DNA of 64,000 bases, taken from contig NW_022141556.1 in assembly GCF_007565055.1 (NCBI RefSeq), positions 62,001 through 126,000 on the forward strand. Reading direction: 5' to 3'. The first letter of the stretch is position 1; every line of letters starts with the position of its first letter. Position numbers and translations under genes: made by a program. Shown piece after piece: positions 12,003-23,920 of this stretch. Under the pieces are notes generated by a model. That model did no database searches. It saw only the letters and a list, made by a program, of their open reading frames with translations, and was not told where the DNA came from. The DNA comes from Rhinopithecus roxellana. Taxonomy: Eukaryota > Chordata > Mammalia > Primates > Cercopithecidae.

Positions 12003-12827
12003 AAGCTTTCTGAGAGATTGCTTTCTGATGTGTGACTTCATCTCATCGAGTTACGCCAGTGTTTTTTGGAGCCGTTTCCTAGGACTGTTTCCGTGGATTC
12101 GGAGAAGTGATATTTCAGATGGCTTTGAAGAATAGAAAGAGAAAAGTAATATCCTCCACGAAAAAGCGGAGTCAAGCTTTCTGGGAAACTGCTTTGTGAT
12201 ATGTGAATTCATTTCACAGTGTTACATCACCCTTTCTCGGGGGAGTTTCCTAGCACTCATTTTGAGGAATCTCAGATGTGATGTCTTGGATATCGTTGAA
12301 TCGCATGGTGAATAAGGAACTATCCTCAGAGAAACCTGCAGAGAAGCCTTCTCAGAAGCTTCTTTGTTGTGGATGAATTCAGCCCACAGACTGAGAAGCT
12401 TGCTAGCAGAGTTTTCCCAGAATCTGCAATAGGACACACGGTGGCGCTCCGAGACCGCAAATAACCTCGTCTTACTAAAGTAAGAAGCTTTCTGAGAAAC
12501 CGCTTTGTGATGTGTGAATTCAACTCAGTAAGTTTCAGCTGTATTTCGTGGGGCCGTGGCCTAGCCCTATTTGTGTGGAATCTGAGAACAGATATTCCGG
12601 ATCCCTTGGAAAACAATGGGGCCAATGGAAATATCTTCCAATAAAAATGAGAAAGAAGTTTTCTGAGAAACTTCTTTGTGATCTGTGAATTCATCTCACA
12701 GAGTTACAACTTAGGCCTCATGAAGCAGTTTGCTACCTGACTTTTCGTGGAATCTGCAAAGGGATATTTGGGAGTCCATTGGGGCCCATTGTGAAAAAGG
12801 AAATATCCTCACATAATAACTCGAGAG
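12003..12827 (+). repeat. E-F-G-H-I cassette
   Basis: Monomers start at 12003 (E), 12174 (F), 12344 (G), 12485 (H) and 12656 (I). The F monomer has TTTCTGGGAAACTGC and the G monomer TTTTCCCAGAATC. These variants are shared with the cassettes at 16431, 52248 and 55644 but not with those at 5516, 41273, 43400 and 46284, so two cassette subtypes exist. Confidence 0.9.
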
Positions 12828-15800
12828 AAGCTTTCTGAGAGATTGCTTTCTGATGTGTGACTTCATCACACAGAGATCCACCCTTCCCTTCTTGGAACAG
12901 TTTGCTAACACTCTTTTCGTGGAATCTGGAAAGTGATATTTGGGAGCCCATAGGGGCCCATGGTGAAAAAGGAAGTATCCTCACATAATAACTAAAGAGA
13001 AGCTTTCTGAGAAACTGCATTGCCATGTGTGAATGCACCTCACAGAGTTACACGTTTCTCTTCAGTGATCATTTTGTTAACACAGTTTTCTGGAAGTCTG
13101 CAATTAGATACTTCATAGCAGAATGAAACTTACGGTGACAAAGTAAATATCCACAGAGGAAAACTGGAAAGAAGCTTTCTTAGAAACTTCTTGGTGATGT
13201 GTGAATTCATCTCACAGAGTTACATTTATGTTTCGTGGAGCAGTCCATTAACACTGTCCTTGAGCAACCTGAGAAGGGCTTCCTTGGATCGCATTGAGGC
13301 CTATGCTGATGAAGGAAATTTCAACCGTTCAAAACGTGAAAGAGGCTTTCTGAGAAACTTCTTTCTGATCTGTGAGTTCATCGCACAATGTTATAATTTA
13401 GACTTCAGGAAGCAGTTTGCTAACACTCTTTTCGTGGAATCTGGAAAGTGATATTTGGGAGCCCATAGGGGCCCATGGTGAAAAAGGAAATATCCCTACA
13501 TAACAACTAGAGAGAATCTTTCTGAGAGATTGCGGTCTGATGTGTGCCTTCATCACACAGAGTTCCAACCTTCCCTTCTTGGAACAGTTTGGTAACACTG
13601 TTGTTGTGGATTCTGCAAAGGTATATTTGGGAGCTCTTTGAGGGCTATGGTGAAAAAGGAAATATCCTCACATAATAACTAAAGAGAAGCTTTCTGAGAA
13701 ACTGCATTGCCATGTGTGAATGCACCTCACAGAGTTACACGTTTCTCTTCAGTGATCAGTTTGTTAACACAGTTTTCAGGAAATCTTCATTTAGATACTT
13801 CATAGCGCAATGAACCTTACGGTGACAAAGGAAATATCCACAGAGGAAAACTGGAAAGAAACTTTCTTAGAAACTTCTTGGTGATGTGTGAATTCATCTC
13901 ACAGGGTTACATTTACGTTTCATGGAGCAGTCCATTAACACTGTCTTTGTGCAACCTGAGAAGGGCTTCCTTGGATCGCCTTGAGGCGTACGCTGATGAA
14001 GGAAATTTCAACCGTTCAAAACGTGAAAGAAGCTTTCTGAGAAACTTCTTTCTGATCTGTGAGGTCATCTCACAGACTTATAACTTAGACTTCAGGAAGC
14101 AGTTTGCTAACACTCTTTTCGTGGAATCTGGAAAGTGATATTTGGGAGCCCATAGGGGCCATGGTGAAAAAGGAAGTATCCTCACATAATAACTAAAGAG
14201 AAGCTTTCTGAGAAACTGCATTGCCATGTGTGAATGCACCTCACAGAGTTACACGTTTCTCTTCAGTGATCAGTCTGTCAACACAGTTTTCTGGAAATCT
14301 GCAATTAGATACTTCATAGCACAATGAACCTTACGGTGACAAAGGAAATATCCAGAGATGAAAACAAGAAAGAAGCTTTCTTAGAAACTTCTTGGTGACG
14401 TGTGAATTCATCTCACAGAGTTAACTTTATGTTTCGTGGAGCAGTCCATTAACACTGTCTTTGAGCAACCTGAGAAGGGCTTCCTTGGATCGCATTGAGG
14501 CCTACGCTGATGAAGGAAATCTCAACCGTTCAAAACGTGAAAGAAGCTTTCTGAGAAACTTCTTTCTGATATGTGAGTTCATCTCACAGACTTAAAACTA
14601 AGACTACAGGAAGCAGTTTGCTAACACTCTTTTCGTGGAATCTGGTAAGTGATATTTGGGAGCCCATAGGGGCCCATGATGAAAAAGGAAATATCCCTAC
14701 ATAACAACTAGAGAGAAGCTTTCTGAGAGTTTGCTTTCTGATGTGTGCCTTCATCCCACAGAGTTCCACCCTTCCCTTCTTGGAACAGTTTGCTAACACT
14801 GTTGTTTGGATTCTGCAAGGGTATATTTGGGAGCTCTTTGAGTGCTATGGGGAAAAAGGAAATATCGTCACATAATAACTAAAGAGAAGCTTTCTGAGAA
14901 ACTGCATTGCCATGTGTGAATGCACCTCACAGAGTTACACGTTTCTCTTCAGTGATCAGTCTGTCAACACAGTTTTCTGGAAATCTGCAATTAGATACTT
15001 CATAGCACAATGAACCTTACGGTGCCATAGGAAATATCCACAGATGAAAACATGAAAGAAGCTTTCTTAGAAACTTCTTGGTGGTGTGTGAATTCATCTC
15101 ACAGAGTTACACTTATGTTTCGTGGAGCAGTCCATTAACACTGTCTTTGAGCAACCTGAGAAGGGCTTCCTTGGATCGCATTGAGGCCTACGCTGCTGAA
15201 GGAAATTTCAACCATTCAAAACGTGAAAGAAGCTTTCTGAGAAACTTCTTTCTGATCTGTGAGTTCATCTCACAGACTTATAACTTAGACTTCAGGAAGC
15301 AGTTTGCTAACACTCTTTTCGTGGAATCTGCAAAGTGATATTTGGGAGCCCATAGGGGCCCATGGTGAAAAAGGAAGTATCCTCACATAATAACTAAAGA
15401 GAAGCTTTCTGAGAAACTGCATTGCCATGTGTGAATGCACCTCACAGAGTTACACGTTTCTCTTCAGTGATCTGTCTGTCAACACAGTTTTCTGGAAATC
15501 TGCAATTAGATACTTCATAGCACAATGAACCTTACGGTGACATAGGAAATATCCACAGATGAAAACAAAAAGAAGCTTTCTTAGAAACTTCTTGGTGATG
15601 TGTGAATTCATCTCACAGAGTTACAGTTATGTTTCGTGGAGCAGTCCATTAACACTGTGATTGAGCAACCTGAGAAGGGCTTCCTTGGATCGCATTGAGG
15701 CCTACGCTGATGAAGGAAATTTCAACCGTTCAAAACGTGAAAGAAGCTTTCTGAGAAACGTCTTTCTGATCTGTGAGTTCATCTCACAGACTTATAACTT

Positions 15801-16430
15801 AGACTTTAGGAAGCAGTTTTCTATCACTCTTTTCGTGGAATCTGGAAAGTGATATTTGGGAGCCCATAGGGGCCCATGGTGAAAAAGGAAGTATTCTCAC
15901 ATAATAACTAAAGAGAAGCTTTCTGAGAAACTGCATTGCCATGTGTGAATGCTCCTCACAGAGTTACACGTTTCTCTTCAGTGATCAGTTTGTTAACACA
16001 GTTTTCTGGAAATCTGCAAATAGATACTTCATAGCGCAATGAACCTAACGGTGACAAAGGAAATATCCACAGAGGGAAACTGGAAAGAAGCTTTCTTAGA
16101 AACTTCTTGGTGATGTGTGAATTCATCTCACAGAGTTACATTTATGTTTCGTGGAGCAGTCCATTAACACTGTCTTTGAGCAACCTGAGAAGGGCTTCCT
16201 TGGATCGCATTGAGGCCTACGCTAATGAAGGAAATTTCAACCGTTCAAAACGTGAAAGAAGCTTTCTGAGAAACTTCTTTCTGATCTGTGAGTTCATCTC
16301 ACAGACTTATAATTTAGACTTCAGGAAGCAGTTTGCTAACACTCTTTTCGTGGAATCTGGAAAGTGATATTTGGGAGCCCATAGGGGCCCATGATGAAAA
16401 AGGAAATATCCCTACATAACAACTAGAGAG
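12828..16430 (+). repeat. Trimer/tetramer tract: X then 4,3,4,3,3,3
   Basis: X at 12828 is followed directly by A at 13000, with no D between. Units start at 13000, 13687, 14201, 14887, 15402 and 15916, twenty-one monomers in all. The A monomer at 13000 carries the CAAAGTAAATATCC variant of the A at 10802. From B at 13172 the sequence instead follows 7884 onward, so the tract is a mosaic of two earlier units. Confidence 0.85.
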
Positions 16431-17255
16431 AAGCTTTCTGAGAGATTGCTTTCTGATGTGTGACTTCATCTCATCGAGTTACGCCAGTGTTTTTTGGAGC
16501 CGTTTCCTAGGACTGTTTCCGTGGATTCGAAGAAGTGATATTTCAGATGGCTTTGAAGAATAGAAAGAGAAAAGTAATATCCTCCAAGTAAAAGCGGAGT
16601 CAAGCTTTCTGGGAAACTGCTTTGTGATATGTGAATTCATTTCACAGTGTTACATCACCCTTTCTCGGGGGAGTTTCCTTGCACTCATTTTGAGGAATCT
16701 CAGATGTGATGTCTTGGATATCGTTGAATCGCATGGTGAATAAGGAACTATCCTCAGAGAAACCTGCAGAGAAGCCTTCTCAGAAGCTTCTTTGTTGTGG
16801 GTGAATACAGCCCACAGACTGAGAAGCTTACTAGCAGAGTTTTCCCAGAATCTGCAGTAGGACACACGGTGGCGCTCCGAGACCACAAATAAGCTCGTCT
16901 TACTAAAGTAAGAAGCTTTCTGAGAAACCGCTGTGTGATGTGTGAATTCAACTCACTAAGTTACAGCTGTATTCCGTGGGGCCGTGGCCTAGCCCTATTT
17001 GTGTGGAATCTGAGAACAGATATTCCGGATCCCTTGGAAAACAAAGGGGCCATTGGAAATATCTTCCAATAAAAATGAGAAAGAATTTTTCTGAGAAACT
17101 TCTTTGTGATCTGTGAATTCATCTCACAGAGTTACAACTTAGGCCTCATGAAGCAGCTTGCTACCTGACTTTTCGTGGAATCTGCAAAGGGATATTTGGG
17201 AGTCCATTGGGGCCCATTGTGAAAAAGGAAATATCCTCACATAATAACTCGAGAG
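16431..17255 (+). repeat. E-F-G-H-I cassette
   Basis: Monomers start at 16431 (E), 16602 (F), 16772 (G, 141 bp), 16913 (H) and 17084 (I). With its upstream trimer it follows 11488-12827 at an offset of about 4428. I begins AATTTTTCTGAG instead of AAGTTTTCTGAG. Confidence 0.9.
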
Positions 17256-18795
17256 AAGCTTTCTGAGAGATTGCTTTCTGAAGTGTCTTCATCACACAGA
17301 GTTCCACCCTTCCCTTCTTGGAACAGTTTGCTAACACTGTTGTTTGGATTCTGCAAAGGTATATTTGGGAACTCTTTGAGGGCTATGGGGAAAAAGGAAA
17401 TATCCTCACATAATAACTAAAGAGAAGCTTTCTGAGAAACTGCATTGCCATGTGTGAATGCACCTCACAGAGTTACACGTTTCTCTTCAGTGATCAGTCT
17501 GTCAACACAGTTTTCTGGAAATCTGCAATTAGATACTTCTTAGCACAATGAACCTTACGGTGACAAAGGAAATATCCACAGATGAAGACAAGAAAGAAGC
17601 TTTCTTAGAAACTTCTTGGTGACGTGTGAATTCATCTCACAGAGTTAACTTTATGTTTCGTGGAGCAGTCCATTAACACTGTCTTTGAGCAACCTGAGAA
17701 GGGCTTCCTTGGATCGCATTGAGGCCTACGCTGATGAAGGAAATCTCAACCGTTCAAAACGTGAAAGAAGCTTTCTGAGAAACTTCTTTCTGATCTGTGA
17801 ATTCATCTCACAGACCTAAAACTAAGACTTCAGGAAGCAGTTTGCTAACACTCTTTTCGTGGAATCTGGTAAGTGATATTTGGGAGCCCATAGGGGCCCA
17901 TGGTGAAAAAGGAAATATCCCTACATAACAGCTAGAGAGAAGCTATCTGAGAGATTGCTTTCTGATGTGTGACTTCATCACGCAGAGTTCCACCCTTCCC
18001 TTCTTGGAACAGTTTGCTAACACTGTTGTTTGGATTCTGCAAGGGTATATTTGGGAGCTCATTGAGTGCTATGGTGAAAAAGGAAGTATCCTCACATAGT
18101 AACTAAAGAGAAGCTTTCTGAGAAACTGCATTGCCGTATGTGAATGCACCTCACAGAGTTACACGTTTCTCTTCAGTGATCATTTTGTTAACACAGTTTT
18201 CTGGAAATCTGCATTTAGATACTTCATAGCACAATGAACCTTACGGTGACAAAGGAAATATCCACAGAGGAAAACTGGAAAGAAGCTTTCTTAGAAACTT
18301 CTTGGTGATGTGTGAATTCATCTCACAGAGTTACATTTATGTTTCGTGGAGCAGTCCTTTAACACTATCCTTGAGCAACCTGAGAAGGGTTTCCTTGGAT
18401 CGCATTGAGGCCTACGCTGATGAAGGAAATTTCAACCGTTCAAAACGTGAAAGAAGCTTTCTGAGAAACTTCTTTCTGATCTGTGAGTTCATGTCACAGA
18501 CATAACTTAGACTTCAGGAAGCAGTTTGCTAACACTCTTTTCGTGGAATCTGGAAAGTGATATTTCGGAGCCCACAGGGGCCCATGGTGAAAAAGGAAGT
18601 ATCCTCACATAATAACTAAAGAGAAGCTTTATGAGAAACTGCATTGCCATGTGTGAATGCTCCTCACAGAGTTACACGTTTCTCGTCAGTGATCAGTCTC
18701 TCAACACAGTTTTCTGGAAATCTGCAATTAGATACTTCATAGCGCAATGAACCTTATGGTGACAAAGGAAATACCCACAAGTGAAAACTAGAAAG
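17256..18795 (+). repeat. D then 4,3 and a boundary A monomer
   Basis: The monomer after this cassette (17256) is a pure D of 169 bp rather than the usual D/C hybrid X. It does keep the GTGTCTTCATC deletion seen in several X copies. Units start at 17425 (tetramer), 18111 (trimer) and 18624 (A only). The C/D pair at 17768-18060 shares ACCTAAAACTAAG, AGCTATCTGAG and CATCACGCAG with 11145-11440. The A at 18624 is transitional (ACCTTATGGTGAC, CCCACAAGTG), and the next B already belongs to the diverged array. Confidence 0.8.
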
Positions 18796-20449
18796 AAGCC
18801 TTCTTGGAAACTTCTTGGTGATGTGTGATTTCATCTCACAGAGTTACACTTATGTTTCGTGGTGCAGTCCATTAACACTGTCTTTGAGGAAACTGGGAAG
18901 GGCTTCTTTGAATGGCATTGAGGCCTATGCTGATGAAGGACATTTCATCCGTTCAAAACGTGAAAGAAGGTTTCTGAGAAACTTCTTTCTGATCTGCGAG
19001 TTCATCTCACAGACTTATGACTTAGACTTCAGGAAGTAGGTTGCTAACACTCTTTTCGTGCAATCTGGAAAGTGATATTTGGGAGCCCATAGGGGCCCAT
19101 GGTGAAAAAGGAAATATCCTCACATAATAACTAGAGAGAAGCTTTCTGAGAGATTGCTTTCTGATGTGTGACTTCATCACACAGAGTTCCACACTTCCCT
19201 TCTTGGAACAGTTTGCTAACCCTGTTGTCGTGTATTCTGCAGAGGTATATTTTGGAGCTCTTTCAGGGCCATGGTGATAACGGAACTATCCTCACATAAT
19301 AACTAAAGAGAAGCTTTCTGAGAAACTGTGTTGCCATGGGTGAATGCAACTCACAGAGTTACACTTTTCCATTCAGTGATCAGTTTGTTAACAGAGTTTT
19401 CTGGAAATCTGCAATTAGATACTTCATAGCGCAATGAACCTTATGCTGACAAAGGAAATATCCAAAGGTGAAAACTAGAAAGGAGCTTCCTTTGAAACTT
19501 CTTGGTGATGTGTGAATTCTTCTCACATAGTTTCACTTATGTTTCATGGAGCAGTCCTTTAACACTGTCTTTGAGGAACCTGAGAATGGCTTCTTGGATC
19601 GCATCGAGACCTACGCTGATGAAGGAAATATCATCCGTTCCAAACGTGAAAAAAGCTTTCTGAGAAACTTCTTTCTGATCTGCGAGGTCATCTCACAGAC
19701 TTATACGTTAGACTTCAGGAAGCAGTTTGCTAACACTCTTTTCGTGGAATCTAGAAAGTGATATTTTGGAGCCCATAGGGGCCCATGGTGAAAAAGGAAA
19801 TATCCTCACATAATAACTAGAGAGAAGCTTTCTGAGAGATTGCTTTCTGATGTGTGACTTCATCACACAGAGTTCCACCCTTCCCTTCTTGGAACAGTTT
19901 GCGAACACTGTTGTCGTGGATTCTGTAGGCTTATATTTGGGAGCTCATTGAGGGCTATGGTGAAAAAGGAAATATCCTTACATAATAACTAAAGAGAATC
20001 TTTCTGAGAAACTGCGTTGCCATGTGTGAATGCAACTCACAGAGTTACACGTTTCTCTTCAGTGATCAGTTTGTTAATGGAGTTTTCTGGAATTCTGCAA
20101 TTAAATACTTCATAGCGCAATGAACCTTATGGTGACAAAGGAAATATCCACAGGTGAAAACTAGAAAGGAGCTTTCTTGGAAACTTCTTGGTGATGTGTG
20201 AATTCATCTCACAGAGTTACACTTATGTTTCGTGGAGCAGTCCATTAGCACTGTCTTTGAGTAACCTGAGAAGGGCTTCTTTGGATCGCATTGAGGCCTA
20301 CGCTGAAAAAGGAAATTTCATCCGTTCAAAACGTGAAAGAAGCTTTCTGAGAAACTTCTTTCTGATCTGTGAGTTCATCTCACAGACTTATAACTTAGAC
20401 TTCAGGAAGTAGTTTGCTAAAACTTTTTTCATGGAGTCTGGAAAGTGAT

Positions 20450-21824
20450 ATTTGGGAGCCCATAGGGGCCCCTGGTGAAAAAGGAAATATCCTCACATAA
20501 TAACTAGAGAGAAGCTTTCTGAGAGATTGCTTTCTGTTGTTGTGACTTCATCACACAGATTTCCAACCTTCACTTCTTGGACCAGTTTGCGAACACTGTT
20601 GTCGTGGGTTCTGCAGACTTATATTTAGGAGCTTATTGAGGGCTATGGTGAAAAAGGAAATATCCTTACATAATAACTAAACAGAAGCTTTCTGAGAAAC
20701 GGCGTCGCCATGTGTGAATGCAACTCATAAGAGTTACACGTTTCTCTTCAGTGATCTGTTTGTTAACGGAGTTTTCTGGAAATCTGCAATTAAATACTTC
20801 ATAGCGCATGAACCTTACGGTGACAAAGGAAATATCCACAGGTGAAAAGTAGAAAGAAGCTTTCTTAGAAACTTCTTGGTGATGTGTGAATTCATCTCAC
20901 AGAGTTACACATATGTTTCATGGAGCAGTCCATTAACACTTTATTTGAGGAACCTGAGAAGGGCTTCCTTGGATCGCATTGAGGCCTAGGCTGATAAAGG
21001 AAATTTCATCCTTTTAAAACGTGAAAGAAGCATTCGGAGAAACTTCTTTCTCATCTGTGAGTTCATCTCAAAGGCTTATAACTTGGACTTCATGAAGCAG
21101 TTTGCGAACACACTTGTCGTGGAATCTGGAAGGTGATATTTGGGAGCCCATAGGGGCCCCTGGTGAAAAAGGAAATATCCTCACATAATAACTAGAGAGA
21201 AGCTTTCTGAGAGATTGCTTTCTGTTGTTGTGACTTCATCACACAGATTTCCAACCTTCACTTCTTGGAACAGTTTGCGAACACTGTTGTCGTGGGTTCT
21301 GCAGACTTATATTTAGGAGCTTATTGAGGGCTATGGTGAAAAAGGAAATATCCTTACATAATAACTAAACAGAAGCTTTCTGAGAAACGGCGTTGCCATG
21401 TGTGAATGCAACTCACAGAGTTACACGTTTCTCTTCAGTGATCTGTTTGTTAACGGAGTTTTCTGGAAATCTGCAATTAAATACTTCATAGCGCATGAAC
21501 CTTACGGTGACAAAGGAAATATCCACAGGTGAAAAGTAGAAAGAAGCTTTCTTAGAAACTTCTTGGTGATGTGTGAATTCATCTCACAGAGTTACACATA
21601 TGTTTCATGGAGCAGTCCATTAACACTTTATTTGAGGAACCTGAGAAGGGCTTCCTTGGATCGCATTGAGGCCTAGGCTGATAAAGGAAATTTCATCCTT
21701 TCAAAACGTGAAAGAAGCATTCTGAGAAACTTCTTTCTCATCTGTGAGTTCATCTCAAAGGCTTATAACTTGGACTTCATGAAGCAGTTTGCGAACACAC
21801 TTGTCGTGGAATCTGGAAGGTGAT
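20450..21824 (+). repeat. Recent 687-688 bp tandem duplication in the old array
   Basis: Two consecutive tetramers (about 20450-21137 and 21138-21824) share private variants such as GGGGCCCCTGG, TTTCTGTTGTTGTGAC, ATTTAGGAGCTTATTG and GAGGCCTAGGCTG. They differ at only a few positions, for example CGTCGCC/CGTTGCC and CTCATAAGAG/CTCACAGAG. Their near identity contrasts with the surrounding diverged units, so this copy is younger than the array around it. Confidence 0.85.
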
Positions 21825-23774
21825 ATTTGGGAACCCATAGGGTCCCATGGTGAAAAAGGAAATATCCTCACATAAAAACTAGAGAGAAGTTTGCTGAGAG
21901 ATTGCTTCCTGATGTGTGACTTCATCACTCAGAGTTACACCCTTCCCTTCTTGGAACAGTTTCCTAACACTGTTGTCGTGGATTCTGCAAAGGAATATTT
22001 GGGAGCTCATTGAGGGCTATGGTGAAAAAGAAAATATCCTCACATAATAAATAAAGAGAAGCTTTCTGTGAAACTGCATTGCCATGTGTGAATGCAACTC
22101 ACAGAGTTACACGTTTCTCTTCAGTGATCAGTTTCTTAACACAGTTTTGTGGAAATCTGTATTAGATACTTCATAGCGCAATGAACCTTACGGTGACAAA
22201 GGAAATATCCACAGATGAAAACTAGAAAGAAGCTTACTTAGAAACTTCTTGGTGATGTCTCAATTCATCTCACAGAGTTACACTTATGGTTCGTGGAGCA
22301 GTCAATTAACACTGTCTTTGAGGAAACTGAGAAGGGCTTCCTTGGATCGCATTGGGGCCTACTCTGATAAAGGATATTTCATCCGTTCAAAACGTGAAAG
22401 AAGGCTTCTGAGAAACTTCTTTCTGATCTGTGAGTTCATCTCACAGACTTACAACTTAGACTTCAGGAAGCAGTTTGCGAACACTCTTTTCGTGGATTCT
22501 GGAAAGTGACATTTGGAAGCCCATAGGGGCCCATGGTGAAAAAGGAATTAATCTCACATAATAAATAGAGAGAAGCTTTCTCAGAGATCTCTTTCTGATG
22601 TGTGACTTCATCACACAGAGTTCCACCCTTCCCTTCTTGGAACAGTTTGCTAACACAGTTGTCGTGGATTCTGCAAAGTTATATTTGGAAGCTCATTGAG
22701 GGCTATGGTGAAAAAGGAAATATGATCAGATCAAAACTGGAAAGAAACCTTCCGAGAAACTGCATTGCTATGAGTGAATGCAACTCACAGAGTTGCAAGT
22801 TTCTCTTCAGAGATGAGTTTGCTAACTAAGTTTTCTGGACATCTGCAATGGGAAACTTCTTAGCGCAATGAAGGTTACGGTGACAAAGGAAATATCCGCA
22901 AATGAAAACTAGAAAGAAGCTTTCTTAGAAACTTCTTGTTGATGTTTGAATTCACCGCACAAAGTTACACTTATTTTTCGTGGAGCAGTCCAGTAACACT
23001 GTCTTTGAGGAACCTGAGAAGGGCTTCCATGGATCGCATTGAGGCCTACGCTGATAAAGGAAATTTCATCCGATCAAAACGTGAAAGAAGCTTTCTGAGA
23101 ACTTTCTTTCTGATCTGTGACTTCATCTCACAGACTTTTAACTTAGACTTCAGGAAGCAGTTTGCTAACACTCTTTTCGTGGAATCTGAAAAGTGATATT
23201 TGGAAGCCCCTAGGGGCCCATGGTGAAAAAGGAAATATCCTCACATAATAACTAGAGAGAAGCTTTCCGAGAGATTGCTTTCTGATGTGTGACTTCATCA
23301 CCCAGAATTCCACACTTCCCTTCTTGGAACAGTTGGCTAACACTGTTGTCGTGGATTCTGCAAAGGTATATTTGGGAGCTCATTGAGGGCTATGGTGAAA
23401 AAGGAAATATCCTCATATAATAACTGAAGAGAAGCGTTCTGAGAAACTGCATTGCCGTGTGTGAATGCAATTCTCAGAGTTACACGTTTCTCTTCAGTGA
23501 TCAGTTAGTTAACACAGTTTTCTGGAAATCTTCAATTAGATATTTCATAGCGCAATGAAACTTACAGTGACAAAGAAAATATCCACAGTTGAAAACTTGA
23601 AAGAAGCTTTCTTAGAAACTTCTTGGTGATGTGTGAATGCATTTCACAAAGTTACACTTATGTTTCGTGGAGCAGTCCATTAACACTGTCTTTGAGGAAC
23701 CTTAGAAGGGCTTCCTTGGATCACATTGAGGCCTACGCTGATAAAGGAAATTTCATCCGTTCAAAACTTGAAAG

Positions 23775-23920
23775 AAGCATTCTTAGAAACTTCTTGGTGA
23801 AGTGTGAATTCATCTAACAGAGTTACACTACTCTGTGTAAGTTAAGAGTAACAGCGCTACTTCATAGCGCAATGACCCTTACGGTGACAAAGGAAATATC
23901 CGCAGATGAAAACAAGAAAG
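23775..23920 (+). repeat. Rearranged short monomer with filler (B/A junction)
   Basis: After a normal B (23604-23774), where C is expected, a second B-like start reads CTTAGAAACTTCTTGGTGAAG to about 23830. A 27-bp stretch with no colinear satellite match (23831-23857) follows, then the end of an A monomer from TACTTCATAGCGC. The hybrid is 146 bp long. The filler contains ACTCTGTG, the reverse complement of CACAGAGT found in the adjoining monomer. Confidence 0.7.
23908..23920 (+). repeat. L1 target-site duplication, 5' copy
   Basis: GAAAACAAGAAAG directly precedes the L1 and is repeated exactly at 29927-29939 after the A-rich tail. It is the ordinary end of an A monomer, and the satellite continues in register on the other side (AAGCTTTCTTAG of B). 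The bottom strand at the nick reads TTTT/C, close to the TTTT/A preference of L1 endonuclease. Confidence 0.9.

Larger units (their letters stand above)
1..18795 (+). repeat. Young alpha-satellite HOR array, left part
   Basis: Tandem monomers of about 171 bp, each beginning near AAGCTTTC, run head to tail without inversion. Monomers of one type are nearly identical across the block, while types A, B, C and D differ clearly, which is higher-order repeat organisation. Units are trimers ABC (about 515 bp) or tetramers ABCD (about 686 bp), broken by E-I cassettes at 5516, 12003 and 16431 and a partial one at the left edge. B monomers carry GAGCAACCTGAGAAGGG and GCTGATGAAGGAAATTTCAACC. These separate this array from the diverged one, which has GAGGAACCT and GATAAAGG...TCATCC. 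The change-over lies in the A monomer at 18624-18795. Alpha satellite is the main DNA of primate centromeres; no gene is present. Confidence 0.95.
18796..23920 (+). repeat. Diverged tetrameric alpha-satellite array, left of L1
   Basis: Strict A-B-C-D order with D never skipped. B monomers have GAGGAAC/A and GATAAAGGAAATTTCATCC. Substitutions and small indels between units are visibly more frequent than in the flanking arrays, and no E-I cassette occurs. Tetramers begin at A monomers 19311, 19997, 20685, 21373, 22059, 22745 and 23432. The A at 22745 belongs to a second A lineage (CTAACTAAG, CAATGGGA, CTTCTTAGCGC). The last monomer before the L1 (23775-23920) is rearranged. Confidence 0.9.
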
